Assembly: GCF_000374005.1 (NCBI RefSeq)
Contig: NZ_KB893146.1
Location: 1-64,000 of the forward strand
Direction of reading: 5' to 3'
DNA from: Kiloniella laminariae DSM 19542
GTDB lineage: Bacteria > Pseudomonadota > Alphaproteobacteria > Kiloniellales > Kiloniellaceae
DNA length: 64,000 nucleotides
The translations under genes were made by a program, and so were the position numbers. The first letter of the stretch is position 1. Each line of letters begins with the position of its first letter. Positions 36,710 through 45,869 of the stretch are shown one piece after another. Below the pieces are notes generated by a model. The model was not told the origin of the DNA. It did no database searches and saw only the letters and a list, made by a program, of their open reading frames with translations.

Positions 36710-37327
36710 TTATGACAGGAGAATATAGGCCCCAAACACGCCGATAATAACCGCTGAGAGTAGGTTAATGCCCGTGATCACGCGTGTGGGCAGGCGGGTT
36801 CGGAGAAAGGCTCCGGTTGCTGCGATACAGAACCACCAGCCCAGTGAGCCGACAAAAATCCCTGCGGCGATGACCCAGCGCTCCGTCTGGGGGACTTCGG
36901 CACCCAGGCCTGCAAAAATTGCCAAAAATGTCAGAATGGTCATGGGGTTGGTTATGGTCAGGGCGTAAGCGCTGGTGAAGATAAGAAAGAGGCCACCGGA
37001 TTTTCTGTTTTCAAGCTTTGCCGCTTCCGGGCGTTTGTGATCCCGTAATATTTTCAGAAGGTTGAAGCCGGCCATAAAGAGCAAGATCGTACCACCTGCA
37101 GTACGTATAACGTCATTGTAATCCAGGAGGACGCTGGTGATAGCGGTAAGGCCGAGCAGAGCAAAAATACCATAGGTCATGTCGGCAAGGGCAATGCCAA
37201 ACCCGGTAGCTATGCCAGCGGGCAGTCCGCGTTCAAGGCTGAATTTCAGACAAAGCAGGGCCATGGGCCCAACCGGTGCGGCAACCGCGAGGCCAATCAG
37301 CAATCCTTTTATGATCAGGATGAGCAT
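36710..37327 (-). CDS. LysE family amino-acid exporter
   Basis: A 205-residue inner-membrane protein with six hydrophobic helices. The N-terminal LIGLAVAAPVGPMALLCL segment with APVGP is the LysE/RhtB signature, and SAYALTITNPMTILTF the second conserved region. Members export basic or neutral amino acids and related compounds. An Lrp/AsnC regulator gene follows 49 bases upstream on the same strand, a combination usual for amino-acid-induced exporters. The exact substrate is not apparent. Confidence 0.92.
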   Translation of the reverse strand: MLILIIKGLLIGLAVAAPVGPMALLCLKFSLERGLPAGIATGFGIALADMTYGIFALLGLTAITSVLLDYNDVIRTAGGTILLFMAGFNLLKILRDHKRPEAAKLENRKSGGLFLIFTSAYALTITNPMTILTFLAIFAGLGAEVPQTERWVIAAGIFVGSLGWWFCIAATGAFLRTRLPTRVITGINLLSAVIIGVFGAYILLS

Positions 37328-37376
37328 GGGCGTGTGTTTCCCCTAATGTGAGACCTGAAAGTGATTGTCCTGAAAG

Positions 37377-37823
37377 CTAGACAGGCAGAATGGACGTTTC
37401 TTTTTCGCTTTGCAGGACAACAATGGTTTCTGTTCTGGTAACGGCGGGAAGTGCTTTGAGCCGTTGCTTTAAAAACTGCTGTAACCCGTTTGTGTCGGCT
37501 ACCCGTACCTTGGCAAGATAGCTGTGGGGGCCGGTAATGTGGTGCAGCTCCTGCAATTCGGGGAAACTGCGTGCTTCCTGGACAAATGCGTCTTCGTCAC
37601 AGTCTGGCTGCAGGTCAATAAACAGAAAGGCAAGGAGATCCAGGCCAACTGACCCGGGAGTAATAATCGCCTGATTGCGCTGGATGGTTCCATTGTTTTG
37701 AAGTTTGCGTACCCGCTCGTTTACAGCAGAGATGCTCAGGCCAGTCTTCTCGGCGAGGAGGCTCATCGAGATTCTGTTGTCTTCCTGAAGGGAAAATATT
37801 ATTTTTCTGTCAATGCCATTCAT
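37377..37823 (-). CDS. Lrp/AsnC family transcriptional regulator
   Basis: A 148-residue regulator. N-terminal helix-turn-helix (IIFSLQEDNRISMSLLAEKT, with GLSISAVNERVRKLQ) and C-terminal RAM domain (HHITGPHSYLAKVRVADTNG) that binds an amino acid. Located immediately upstream of lysE on the same strand and near ovoA. The noncoding stretch upstream is A/T-rich, as common for Lrp-type operators, though no single site is obvious. Likely controls the LysE exporter. Confidence 0.92.
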   Translation of the reverse strand: MNGIDRKIIFSLQEDNRISMSLLAEKTGLSISAVNERVRKLQNNGTIQRNQAIITPGSVGLDLLAFLFIDLQPDCDEDAFVQEARSFPELQELHHITGPHSYLAKVRVADTNGLQQFLKQRLKALPAVTRTETIVVLQSEKETSILPV

Positions 37824-37949
37824 ATCAGGAAAATTACCTGATAATTTTAAAAAATCAACAAAAATTATTGTTAATTTTAATTTTATCAGTAAATGTGTTG
37901 AGGCTCCAGTTCTTGTTCTGAGGCCTCTCTGTTCTCTGTCGAGCTGATT

Positions 37950-40112
37950 TCAGAGGCCTTTGCGCCAGACTGAAACTTCAGACAGGCTGTGCTGGAATTT
38001 GCGTCGGGTTTCTCTGATGACAAAAGGTACATCACTTGGTGGGCAAACCATTTCAAATTCGGGGGTCAGGGCATCGCGCAGGCCTTCAAGAGTTGTGTAG
38101 CTCTCTCCTGTATTTGCCTTGAAACCACCAAGCCAGTTTTCCCGCTGGGTGAATTCTTCCAGCCAGGTATAGGGGGAGGCCAGAACCAGCAACCCGCCGG
38201 GACGTATGCGCTGTTTGATGGTCTTGAGAAATTGGCGCGGATCATAAAGTCGATCAATCAGGTTCCCGGCAAAAACAAGATCATAATTTGTATATTTTTC
38301 AGCGAGATTGCAGGCGTCGCCCTGCATGAAGCTGATCCGATCTTTGATATTTTCATAGTTATCAAAATCCGAGAGTTTTATTTCTTTGTAGCTGACCAGC
38401 TCCCCTTCGTCCTGGATCGTATAGCGCTGTGTCCCTTTTTGCTGCAGGCTGGTCGGAGCCTGTATCAGCCGGGCAGAAAAATCTATGGCATCGACATGAT
38501 CAAAAACCCGGGCCAGCTCGAAAGATGCCCGCCCTGTCGCACAGCCCAGGTCCAGTGCGCGTTCTGTCCGGCCTTTCCCCGCATGCTCAAGGCAAATTCT
38601 GGCGCAGGCAACCGGGAAGTTCGGCACAGAAAAGAACTCTTCGCCATAGTGAAACTCGATATACTGAGCCACAATGTCATCGGTTTCGTACATATTGACC
38701 TCATTTGCTGGAAGTTCATCTGCTTCAACGTAGCGGAAGCCGGAATGCTGGAAGAAATGTCGCCGAAAGGCATAACGGGAATCCCTGATCGCATAGTTCC
38801 CGGTAGAAATCCAGCAACCGCCTTTGAAGATGTTATGCTTGCCGTCAAAGGTCGGGGTGGAGAAATCATCATAGACGGGATGCACCTTGAAGCCCTCGAA
38901 ACCGTCGATGGGGGTTTCTGTCCATTGCCAGGCATTGCCGATGAGATCAAAAAATCCCCCGGTAAAACTATGACGGTTGACGGGGCAGGATGACATTTCC
39001 CGTTCAAGGTTGATGTTGCCCGGAGCCTGTTTCCAATCAGGCTGGTCTTCGGGGACAAGAGCGCGCAACCTGTACCATTCAGCCTCAGTTGGCAGCCGGA
39101 TCGATTTTCCAGTTTTGATCGATTTCCAGTTGCAGAAAGCCTTGGCTTCAAGGTAGTTCACATCTACTGGCCAGTCCCAGGGCATATCAATAAGGGAAAG
39201 CATAGAGCGATAGCGATATCCCTCAGTCTGCTCTACCCAAAAGACCGGATGTTTTGCCTTGCGATATGAAGCCCACCTCCAGCCCTCTGCCATCCAGTAT
39301 CTTTCATTCTGATATCCGCCGTCGGTGACAAAATCGAGAAACTCCCGGTTTGAAACGAGGAATTTACTGGCTTTGAAACCGGAGACATCAATACGTTTCT
39401 GCCCGTATTCATTGTCCCAGCCATAGAGATGATTGTCTTCTCCCTTGCCCAGAGTAACCGCAGCCGCTGTAACCGGGAGAAGTTCGTTCTGTGGAGCGAT
39501 ACCGCTTTGCAGGCAAATATTGCTCCAGATCCGGTGGGCCTGCAGTTTTTCCAGAGGAAGTTCCCGAATGAGAACCGAGGTGGTTTCAAGATGAATCCGC
39601 TCGTGTTCAATCCCCATCATAATGATCCAGAGCGGATCGTCCTGGGTAAGGGGCAAGCTCAGATCGCAAGTGCGAATGAAGTGGTCGACCAGCTTCCGGG
39701 TCTTGTCGCGATAGTCTTTGACCCTGGCGGGTGTCGGCCAGACATAACTGGTGTCATTGAGATCATCCCAGGACATTTCGTCGACCCCGATAGCAAGGCT
39801 CGATTCAATCTGTTCATCAATACGCGTGTCGATCAGTTTGGCGACATTAAGCTTGTTAATAAAAAAGACCGCGGTGTGTCCGTAGTAGAAAATCAGGGGG
39901 TGTCGCAGGGGATTGGCCCGGCGATAGAAGGCCTCGTCGTCCACCAGACATTCGAAAATTGACTCATAAAGCGAAAAGGTTTTGTGAAAATAGCTGAGGA
40001 TCTCCTGGCGCTTTTCCTCGGCTTCACCCTGATCGAGAATAATGGTGCGGGTGACAAGAAGCTCCTGATCAGAAAACTTAACATGCTGATCCGAGGGTGT
40101 TTTTAATGGCAT
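37950..40112 (-). CDS. ovoA: Ovothiol biosynthesis enzyme OvoA (sulfoxide synthase plus methyltransferase)
   Basis: A 720-residue bifunctional enzyme. Residues 40-180 are a DinB-like domain carrying the iron ligands H170-x3-H174-x-E176, with H79 a likely third histidine. The formylglycine-generating-enzyme-like sulfoxide synthase domain follows to about residue 450 (GFKASKFLVSNREFLDF, IRLPTEAEWYRL, GNAWQWTETPIDGF). The C-terminal SAM methyltransferase begins with TDDIVAQYIEFHYGEEF and contains ALDLGCATGRASFELAR. OvoA joins cysteine to C5 of histidine with oxygen and later N-methylates the mercaptohistidine. The carbon-sulfur lyase OvoB is not obviously encoded beside it. Transcribed divergently from the PLP enzyme at 40400. 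Confidence 0.95.
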   Translation of the reverse strand: MPLKTPSDQHVKFSDQELLVTRTIILDQGEAEEKRQEILSYFHKTFSLYESIFECLVDDEAFYRRANPLRHPLIFYYGHTAVFFINKLNVAKLIDTRIDEQIESSLAIGVDEMSWDDLNDTSYVWPTPARVKDYRDKTRKLVDHFIRTCDLSLPLTQDDPLWIIMMGIEHERIHLETTSVLIRELPLEKLQAHRIWSNICLQSGIAPQNELLPVTAAAVTLGKGEDNHLYGWDNEYGQKRIDVSGFKASKFLVSNREFLDFVTDGGYQNERYWMAEGWRWASYRKAKHPVFWVEQTEGYRYRSMLSLIDMPWDWPVDVNYLEAKAFCNWKSIKTGKSIRLPTEAEWYRLRALVPEDQPDWKQAPGNINLEREMSSCPVNRHSFTGGFFDLIGNAWQWTETPIDGFEGFKVHPVYDDFSTPTFDGKHNIFKGGCWISTGNYAIRDSRYAFRRHFFQHSGFRYVEADELPANEVNMYETDDIVAQYIEFHYGEEFFSVPNFPVACARICLEHAGKGRTERALDLGCATGRASFELARVFDHVDAIDFSARLIQAPTSLQQKGTQRYTIQDEGELVSYKEIKLSDFDNYENIKDRISFMQGDACNLAEKYTNYDLVFAGNLIDRLYDPRQFLKTIKQRIRPGGLLVLASPYTWLEEFTQRENWLGGFKANTGESYTTLEGLRDALTPEFEMVCPPSDVPFVIRETRRKFQHSLSEVSVWRKGL

Positions 40113-40298
40113 GATGCTAAATCCCTGGTGTCGTCTGTTTGGACTTGGTCAAGCTATTCTATATAGGGCGCAGATGTTGCATTTGCGCAGAGATGACAAA
40201 ACTGTGATCACGGATAATGATTATCGATGACTAATTTTCTATTCTCTGAAGGGTAACGCAGCATTTGCGTCGTAAAAAAGGGGTATTTTCTCGTATTG

Positions 40299-40308
40299 CG
40301 CAGCTGCG
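40299..40308. promoter_or_regulatory. Short palindrome in the ovoA upstream region
   Basis: CGCAGCTGCG, a perfect 10-bp palindrome, lies in the 287-base divergent region between ovoA and the PLP enzyme gene. The segments GCATTTGCGTCG and TTGCGCAG close by share its GCG-rich words. It could be an operator, but no regulator can be matched to it. Confidence 0.25.
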
Positions 40309-40399
40309 ACGAAAAAGCAGTGTGAAATGACTTTTAAAACCAGTTTTCTTCCTTACATAAACTCTCTTACACAAACTCTGTGAAAAATGGAGAATGACG

Positions 40400-41341
40400 A
40401 TGGATGTATCTGCACGTGTTTCCCAAGCTTCTATCCTCGGTGCCTATGAGCGGATACAGCCGTTTGTAAGAAGAACCCCGGTGCTACGGGTGCCTGCGGG
40501 AGAGTTGCTTGAAAGCACGCCAGTGACGCTCAAGCTGGAGCAGTTGCAACATGCGGGTTCGTTTAAAAGCCGGGGCGCATTTAATGCGCTGTTATCTGAT
40601 GGCGAGATCCCCGAGGCTGGTGTGATTGCGGCATCGGGTGGAAACCATGGGGCTGCTGTTGCCTATGCTGCAAAACAGCTGGGAATAAGGGCGGAGATTT
40701 TTGTTCCTGAAATTGTTTCTGCAAGCAAACTGGCCAAGCTGGAACAATACGGGGCTTCGATACATGTGGTCGGGCACGATTTTGCGGCAGCACTGGAAGC
40801 TTGTTCCTTACGTCAAAAGGAAACAGGTGCCCGGTTGTTGCATGCCTATGACCAGCCTGACATTGTTTCCGGACAGGGGACGGTTGGCCTTGAGTTGTCG
40901 GAGCAGGCCCCCGAGCTGGACAGCCTTCTGGTCGCTGTTGGCGGTGGCGGACTTATCGGCGGGATTGCTTCCTGGTATCAGGGCAGCCTGAAAATTATTG
41001 CCGTGGAGACAGAAGGTACGGCCAGCCTTTACACAGCACGGCAGAAGGACAGACCGACAGAGATAACCGTTTCGGGCCGGGCAGCTGATTCGCTGGGGGC
41101 CAGAAAGATCGGAGAAATCGGTTTTGAGGCCGCAAAGCGATTTGTCCAACAATCTGTGCTGGTCCGTGACGAGGCGGTTGCTCATGCACAGGAAAAATTA
41201 TGGTCGGACTTTAGGGTTATTGCCGAGCCAGGGGGCGCCACGGCTTTCGCTGCCCTGTTGTCCGGTGCTTATCAACCTGAAAAAGATGAAAAGGTCGGTG
41301 TCCTTGTTTGTGGAGGGAATGCCGATCTGGCAACCTTTTAG
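40400..41341 (+). CDS. PLP-dependent serine/threonine dehydratase-fold enzyme
   Basis: A 313-residue fold-type II PLP enzyme. Lys56 in GSFKSRGAFNAL forms the Schiff base, ASGGNHGAAVAYAAK binds the phosphate side and VAVGGGGLIGGIASW is the glycine loop. Length and motifs fit threonine/serine dehydratases lacking the regulatory domain, or serine racemases. ATG 40400 has GGAGA 6 bases upstream; ATG 40394 is too close to it. Divergent from ovoA; no proof of a link, though a carbon-sulfur lyase role on the ovothiol intermediate would be a testable alternative to dehydratase. Confidence 0.88.
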   Translation: MDVSARVSQASILGAYERIQPFVRRTPVLRVPAGELLESTPVTLKLEQLQHAGSFKSRGAFNALLSDGEIPEAGVIAASGGNHGAAVAYAAKQLGIRAEIFVPEIVSASKLAKLEQYGASIHVVGHDFAAALEACSLRQKETGARLLHAYDQPDIVSGQGTVGLELSEQAPELDSLLVAVGGGGLIGGIASWYQGSLKIIAVETEGTASLYTARQKDRPTEITVSGRAADSLGARKIGEIGFEAAKRFVQQSVLVRDEAVAHAQEKLWSDFRVIAEPGGATAFAALLSGAYQPEKDEKVGVLVCGGNADLATF

Positions 41342-41446
41342 CTGCCTGGGCAGAAGCTTAAGCTGTCGTCCGGCGGAATTAAGCCTTTTGTAATTCGACT
41401 GGGCTATGCTCAAGACTGTTCCGACACAAGAACTTCCCTAGGGTTG

Positions 41447-42370
41447 ATGGGGATACACGATTTGGAAACTGGTCTTGGTTCAATAGCTGGTCGATTGAGA
41501 AGCCTGCTGTGCTTTATCCGAAGTGGCAGGGCTGGGGTCTGCTTTTTCTGTTTGATTCTCTTGTTTGATGACAGGGTCTCGCTTGGGCAGGCATCTGCTG
41601 AGCCTGCGGAAAGTCCTCTGAACAAACCGGTTCGTGTTTGTGCTGACGAACTGGGCTTTCCTCCCTTTACCTATCTTGAAAAAGAAGTTCCCGGTAATTC
41701 TCGTAGAGAATTGACCGGAGCAAGTTACGAGCTGATTTTACTCGTTTTTTCAGAAGCTGGTATTCCGGCGAAGGTGGAGCTGGCACCCTGGAAACGATGT
41801 CTGGCAAGTGTGGCGCGCTTTTCGGTTGAAGGTGATTTTGAAATTTTTCTTGATGGGTCCAGCAGCCGCGAAAGAGAGGGGCTCTATTTGCGGACTCAAC
41901 CAGTTTATCTGGCAACCCGGGCACTTTATTATTCCAAAAAAAATACCCCCCGCGCGACGAAAATACCCGAGCTGACGGCTTTGAACCACTATCGTCTTTG
42001 TGGGATCGCAGGTTATAATCTTCAGTGGTTGAAATTGTACAGTGTGACCCAAAAGGTCGATCAGACGACCTATTCCTATGATCATGCATTTCATAAGCTG
42101 GACGAAGGCAGATGTGATTTTGTTATCGGTTATAAAGAGCAGGTTGATGGTCTGATAAAAGAAGGGGATCTGATCCTGCCCAATGAGATCGAGGTCTTGA
42201 AAAATGTGATTTTCCCGACAGAAACATTCTATCTATGGATTTCTCGCAAGTCTGACCGGGCTGAGTCCTTGCTTCAAATTGTAAACGATGGCATTGCCAA
42301 ACTGCAGGCGGATGGACGTTACGAAGATATCTTCCTGCGCTATGTAAAAGATGAACTGCTTGTGCGCTAG
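41447..42370 (+). CDS. Orphan solute-binding protein (SBP_bac_3 type)
   Basis: About 307 residues. A hydrophobic segment AGVCFFCLILLF near residues 29-40 follows an unusually long N-terminal part, so either the signal peptide is long or translation starts later. The mature part has VRVCADELGFPPFTYLE, ASYELILLVFSEAGI, FEIFLDGSSSRERE and, at the end, LQADGRYEDIFLRYV, matching periplasmic family 3 binding proteins. No permease or ATPase genes adjoin. Third orphan of this type in the window; ligand unknown. Confidence 0.78.
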   Translation: MGIHDLETGLGSIAGRLRSLLCFIRSGRAGVCFFCLILLFDDRVSLGQASAEPAESPLNKPVRVCADELGFPPFTYLEKEVPGNSRRELTGASYELILLVFSEAGIPAKVELAPWKRCLASVARFSVEGDFEIFLDGSSSREREGLYLRTQPVYLATRALYYSKKNTPRATKIPELTALNHYRLCGIAGYNLQWLKLYSVTQKVDQTTYSYDHAFHKLDEGRCDFVIGYKEQVDGLIKEGDLILPNEIEVLKNVIFPTETFYLWISRKSDRAESLLQIVNDGIAKLQADGRYEDIFLRYVKDELLVR

Positions 42371-42485
42371 TATTCGTCTTCTGGGCGAGGTGATGTGGGG
42401 GGCTGACTGAGGCAGGTGTTGAGCTGACCTCATTGCCAAGAGGAGGCCAGCTCGCTGTCGTGTCGAAGTTCGCGATTGTTGAGGG

Positions 42486-42878
42486 TTATTTCAGGCTGGC
42501 GACACCCAAAGGCACATCAAATTTCTCGCACCAGATATAGATTTCGTTGAATTCTGCCGGATCAATTGAGGCGGGAAGCAGGTATTCCTGTCTTCCGCTA
42601 TTGTGTTTCAGTGGGCTGAAAAGAGTGTTTTTGTTAATACCATCCTGCCCAAATGCCAACTTGGGATCCGGGGCACCATCCAAAGAAAAATCTTCGCCAA
42701 GAATAACCCTGTGACTTCCGTCAGTGTTTTTGATCACCTCGATCTTGCCAGAGGTGATGTGGTCACTGCGTCCGGAAAAAGTTCCTTGTAAAATAACGTT
42801 CTCAGCCTGGGCCAGGCTGAAAGAGAATGCTGACAGAGCAAAAATCACTCCTGCAAAAAGATTGATGTACTTACGCAT
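42486..42878 (-). CDS. Secreted DM13-domain protein
   Basis: A 130-residue exported protein with a signal peptide (MRKYINLFAGVIFALSAFSF, cleavage near AQA). The rest matches the DM13 domain: LQGTFSGRSDHITSGKIEVI, LDGAPDPKLAFGQDG, EYLLPASIDPAEFNEIYIWC with the conserved cysteine, and FDVPLGVASL. DM13 domains are proposed to do electron transfer and occur in extracellular redox proteins. A divergent TetR regulator gene starts 194 bases away. Confidence 0.85.
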   Translation of the reverse strand: MRKYINLFAGVIFALSAFSFSLAQAENVILQGTFSGRSDHITSGKIEVIKNTDGSHRVILGEDFSLDGAPDPKLAFGQDGINKNTLFSPLKHNSGRQEYLLPASIDPAEFNEIYIWCEKFDVPLGVASLK

Positions 42879-42963
42879 TTGAATATCTCCGTTTTCTATA
42901 ACACTGATCGTGACTGGCTATCTGCAGCCTTGATTGCTGCTGCGTCTGCTCTAATATGTTATT

Positions 42964-42984
42964 AGAAACCGATTGGTCCAAAAC
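42964..42984. promoter_or_regulatory. Candidate TetR operator in the divergent DM13/TetR region
   Basis: The segment AGAAACCGATTGGTCCAAAAC contains ACCGA/TTGGT, four of five positions symmetric, and an overlapping TTGGTCCAA. TetR members with the RGCFLCNTAVDQ type C-terminal domain often bind ACC-N4-GGT-centred sites. It lies roughly 90 bases from either start codon. Confidence 0.4.
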
Positions 42985-43071
42985 ACAAAACTGTGATGAA
43001 CACACTTTATCTGTGGCATTTGAAACCGGACCGCTGGATACAGTTGTTAACAAGACGGAAGGTTGATCAAG

Positions 43072-43704
43072 ATGGCTCGGCCACGTGAGTTTGATATCGA
43101 GGTTGCAGTAGAACAGGCACTTCAGGTTTTTTGGTCCAGGGGCTATGAAGGTGCGGGCCTGATTGAGCTTCTTGAGGCAATGCAAATCGCGCGGAGTAGT
43201 CTTTACAAAACCTTTGGCGACAAGCGGTCGCTCTTTCTGGCGGCGTTAACGCATTATGACATAACGCGGGTTACAGCCGCAGTTTCCCTGTTGCGAGATG
43301 CTTTAATTCCCGATGGGGAGCATAGAATTGCCAATTTGTTAATGTCTATCGCCGAGGCCATTGAGAAGCAGGGGGACCGACGGGGCTGTTTTCTTTGCAA
43401 CACGGCTGTAGATCAGGCACCGCATGATAAAGAGATTGCCGAGCAGGTCCGCCGAATGATGAGCCGAATGGAAGAGGGATTTTTCTGTGCTCTCGTAGCG
43501 TCAAACCTCAAGCGAACCCTTGATCTTAATGGCGAGGGGGAGGCAAGGTTGCTAAAAACGGCCCGGGTACTGAATACGGTCTATAACGGATTGAGGGTGA
43601 TGGCCAAGGCTGGTTATTCTGCTGGAGAAATCCGAACTGTAATTCAAGCTCAACTGCACCAAAATGGCCTGGAAAATATGGGGCTTGTCACCAAGAAGAT
43701 CTGA
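43072..43704 (+). CDS. TetR/AcrR family transcriptional regulator
   Basis: A 210-residue repressor. N-terminal helix-turn-helix MARPREFDIEVAVEQALQVF followed by IARSSLYKTFGDKRSLFLAAL; the C-terminal ligand domain carries RGCFLCNTAVDQAPHDKEIA, usual in the subgroup controlling redox and detoxification genes, with two cysteines that might sense electrophiles. ATG 43072 has GGAAGG 9 bases upstream; TTG 43063 is an alternative. Probably regulates the divergent DM13 gene and itself. Confidence 0.92.
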   Translation: MARPREFDIEVAVEQALQVFWSRGYEGAGLIELLEAMQIARSSLYKTFGDKRSLFLAALTHYDITRVTAAVSLLRDALIPDGEHRIANLLMSIAEAIEKQGDRRGCFLCNTAVDQAPHDKEIAEQVRRMMSRMEEGFFCALVASNLKRTLDLNGEGEARLLKTARVLNTVYNGLRVMAKAGYSAGEIRTVIQAQLHQNGLENMGLVTKKI

Positions 43705-43974
43705 TTGATGATCCTTGTTTCAGATCAATGAATGATCGAACAATAAAAATTACAAGGTGTGAAAGAAGTGGGGCTGTCCCGCCGGGAGACAAAAAGTATA
43801 AGCGACAGCCTAAAGGTGTATCTTAATATGTTTTCCACTTTATTGGCGTAATCTGGCAGCTGAGATGCTATTGTTTCTGAAAAATAACAGGTAAGATTCT
43901 GATTAATGTTCTAGGGGTAGAGAAGGCTCTATGCAGGAACAGAATGGATTGACGAGTTTCTCCCGGGAAATGCG

Positions 43975-45747
43975 ATGCTCGCCGTAAATCAAAAAGATGC
44001 GGAACAGGATGAAGTTGGTAAAAGGTTATCCCGGCATGAAAGGGATAGTGCCGGTTACCGGGGCTTGAGCCGTTTTCACTTGCGGTGGCGTATATACCTT
44101 GCTTTTCTTTTCAGCATTGCTTTGTTTACCTTTGGCGGGGCACTGACCGTTTTCATTCTTGAGGATGAGCGGGCCATCCTTGAACAGACCCAAAATTATC
44201 AGGCAAGACGCCTGTCCGATCTCACAATCCTGTTCCGGCGACTTACTGATGCAAACAGTGCTCTTTCCGTCCTGCTGTCCGGCAACGACGAAGAAACAGC
44301 TGATGATCAGCTCTTCAAATCTGCCTTGCCTTATGTAAAAGAGTTAAAAAGTATCCGGTTTCTGCTCGAAGAAATCCGGTCAGATCCTGCACTGGTCGAG
44401 GCGGAAGAGCGATATCTGCTTAATGTTATTGCCCGCCTCGAAAGTTATCAGCAGGTCATTTCCACTGCTGTGGAGGTCCCGGAAGGCACGCAACATGTCA
44501 AGCTGGCTGACATGCGTCATACAAGCGACGGGTTTCTCAGGATATCGGAAGCCTTTGGAGAATATGTCGATTACTACAGCGAACGGACCGATGGTGATAT
44601 GGGGGCCTTGCTGGAGCGTTATTCCTTCTATATCCCGTTATTTGTGACCTCTATGATCATCGGACTTTTTGTTCTGGGCGGTGTCGCCTGGGGGGTTTCT
44701 TCCTCTATCGTTAACGACCTGGCGCGTGTGACCCAGACGCTAGGTCTTCTGGCGCAGGGGCGAAACGTCAGCCAGTTGGAAGGGCTGGAACGGAAAGATG
44801 AATTCGGGGATATCGCCCGCGCGGCTGATCTGTTTCGCCATAATCTCAAGCGTCTTGATGATCTTCGCCATCTACAGAAAAACGAGAGCGCCCTGAAGGA
44901 TCGTATAAAAGAGCTGGGGGATGCTGAAGGGCGGTTGGAGAGCCAGGTTGAGTTCCTGCAGGGCTTTGCCCAGAACCTTGATGATGCCCGGCACAAGGCA
45001 GAAGCAGCGGTGATGTCGAAAAACCAGTTTCTTGCCAATATAAGCTACGAACTGAGGGCTCCCCTTAACAATGTCATCGGTTTTTCGCAAATCATGGCAC
45101 AGGAGATGTTTGGCCCAATCCAGGACCCGCGCTACAAGGACTATGCAATTCTGATTGAGAAAAGCGGCACAGATTTGTTGCAGCTTGTGGATGATATCCT
45201 TGATTTGGCGGATCTTGAGGCCGGGAAGATCAAGCTGGAAGAAGAGGCGCAGGATATCAGGGAGCTGTTTGACAGCTGCGAAAGGATGGCAAGCAGCCGT
45301 GCCAGAGAAGCCGGGGTTACGCTGTCGTTTGAGATTCTTCCCGAGGGATTACAACTCGTTTGTGATTTCCGCGTTATGCAGCAGGCTTTGTTGAATCTCT
45401 TGTCCAATGCAATCAAGTTTTCTGAGCGAGGGGGACAGGTCCACCTGTGGGGAGGGTTGAATAACGTTGGTAATGTTTGCCTGTCGGTAAAAGATACGGG
45501 CCGTGGGATGGACCCGGTTGTCGCGCAGCAAGCCCTGGAACCTTATGGACAGAGTTCAGTCGCTCTGGTGCGGGGGCAACGGGGCATCGGATTGGGACTG
45601 CCTCTGACATCGGGCTTTGTTGCAATGCACGGGGGGCGCGTGACAATCGATAGTGAAATAGGGAAGGGCACAATGGTTACCTGCCTGTTCCCAGCGGAAC
45701 GTACACAGTTACCAAAAGATAATCTACGAGTAGAGCAAGCCGAATAG
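43975..45747 (+). CDS. Sensor histidine kinase homologue with tyrosine in place of the H-box histidine
   Basis: A 590-residue membrane protein. Helices near residues 39-60 and 220-242 bracket a periplasmic helical region, then a HAMP-like segment (VTQTLGLLAQGRNVSQLEG), a coiled coil and a HisKA-type domain in which the H box reads NISYELRAPLNNVIGF: Tyr358 stands where the phosphorylated His should be. The ATPase domain is largely kept (NLLSNAIKFSERGG, DTGRGMD, QRGIGLGLPLTSG). The codon is TAC and the frame is open, so this is not simply a frameshift. It may be a pseudokinase that regulates a partner, or phosphorylate differently. No response regulator adjoins. Confidence 0.85.
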   Translation: MLAVNQKDAEQDEVGKRLSRHERDSAGYRGLSRFHLRWRIYLAFLFSIALFTFGGALTVFILEDERAILEQTQNYQARRLSDLTILFRRLTDANSALSVLLSGNDEETADDQLFKSALPYVKELKSIRFLLEEIRSDPALVEAEERYLLNVIARLESYQQVISTAVEVPEGTQHVKLADMRHTSDGFLRISEAFGEYVDYYSERTDGDMGALLERYSFYIPLFVTSMIIGLFVLGGVAWGVSSSIVNDLARVTQTLGLLAQGRNVSQLEGLERKDEFGDIARAADLFRHNLKRLDDLRHLQKNESALKDRIKELGDAEGRLESQVEFLQGFAQNLDDARHKAEAAVMSKNQFLANISYELRAPLNNVIGFSQIMAQEMFGPIQDPRYKDYAILIEKSGTDLLQLVDDILDLADLEAGKIKLEEEAQDIRELFDSCERMASSRAREAGVTLSFEILPEGLQLVCDFRVMQQALLNLLSNAIKFSERGGQVHLWGGLNNVGNVCLSVKDTGRGMDPVVAQQALEPYGQSSVALVRGQRGIGLGLPLTSGFVAMHGGRVTIDSEIGKGTMVTCLFPAERTQLPKDNLRVEQAE

Positions 45748-45869
45748 ACCGTTTTTCACCATGATCAGGGCTATTATCTAACCTGGCCTTGATGCCTTTC
45801 CTTCTTCAACGTAGTTTTGCCAGCGAACCGGATTCTGGTCAGCTTTATTATACGTTGGAAGGTAGTGTT

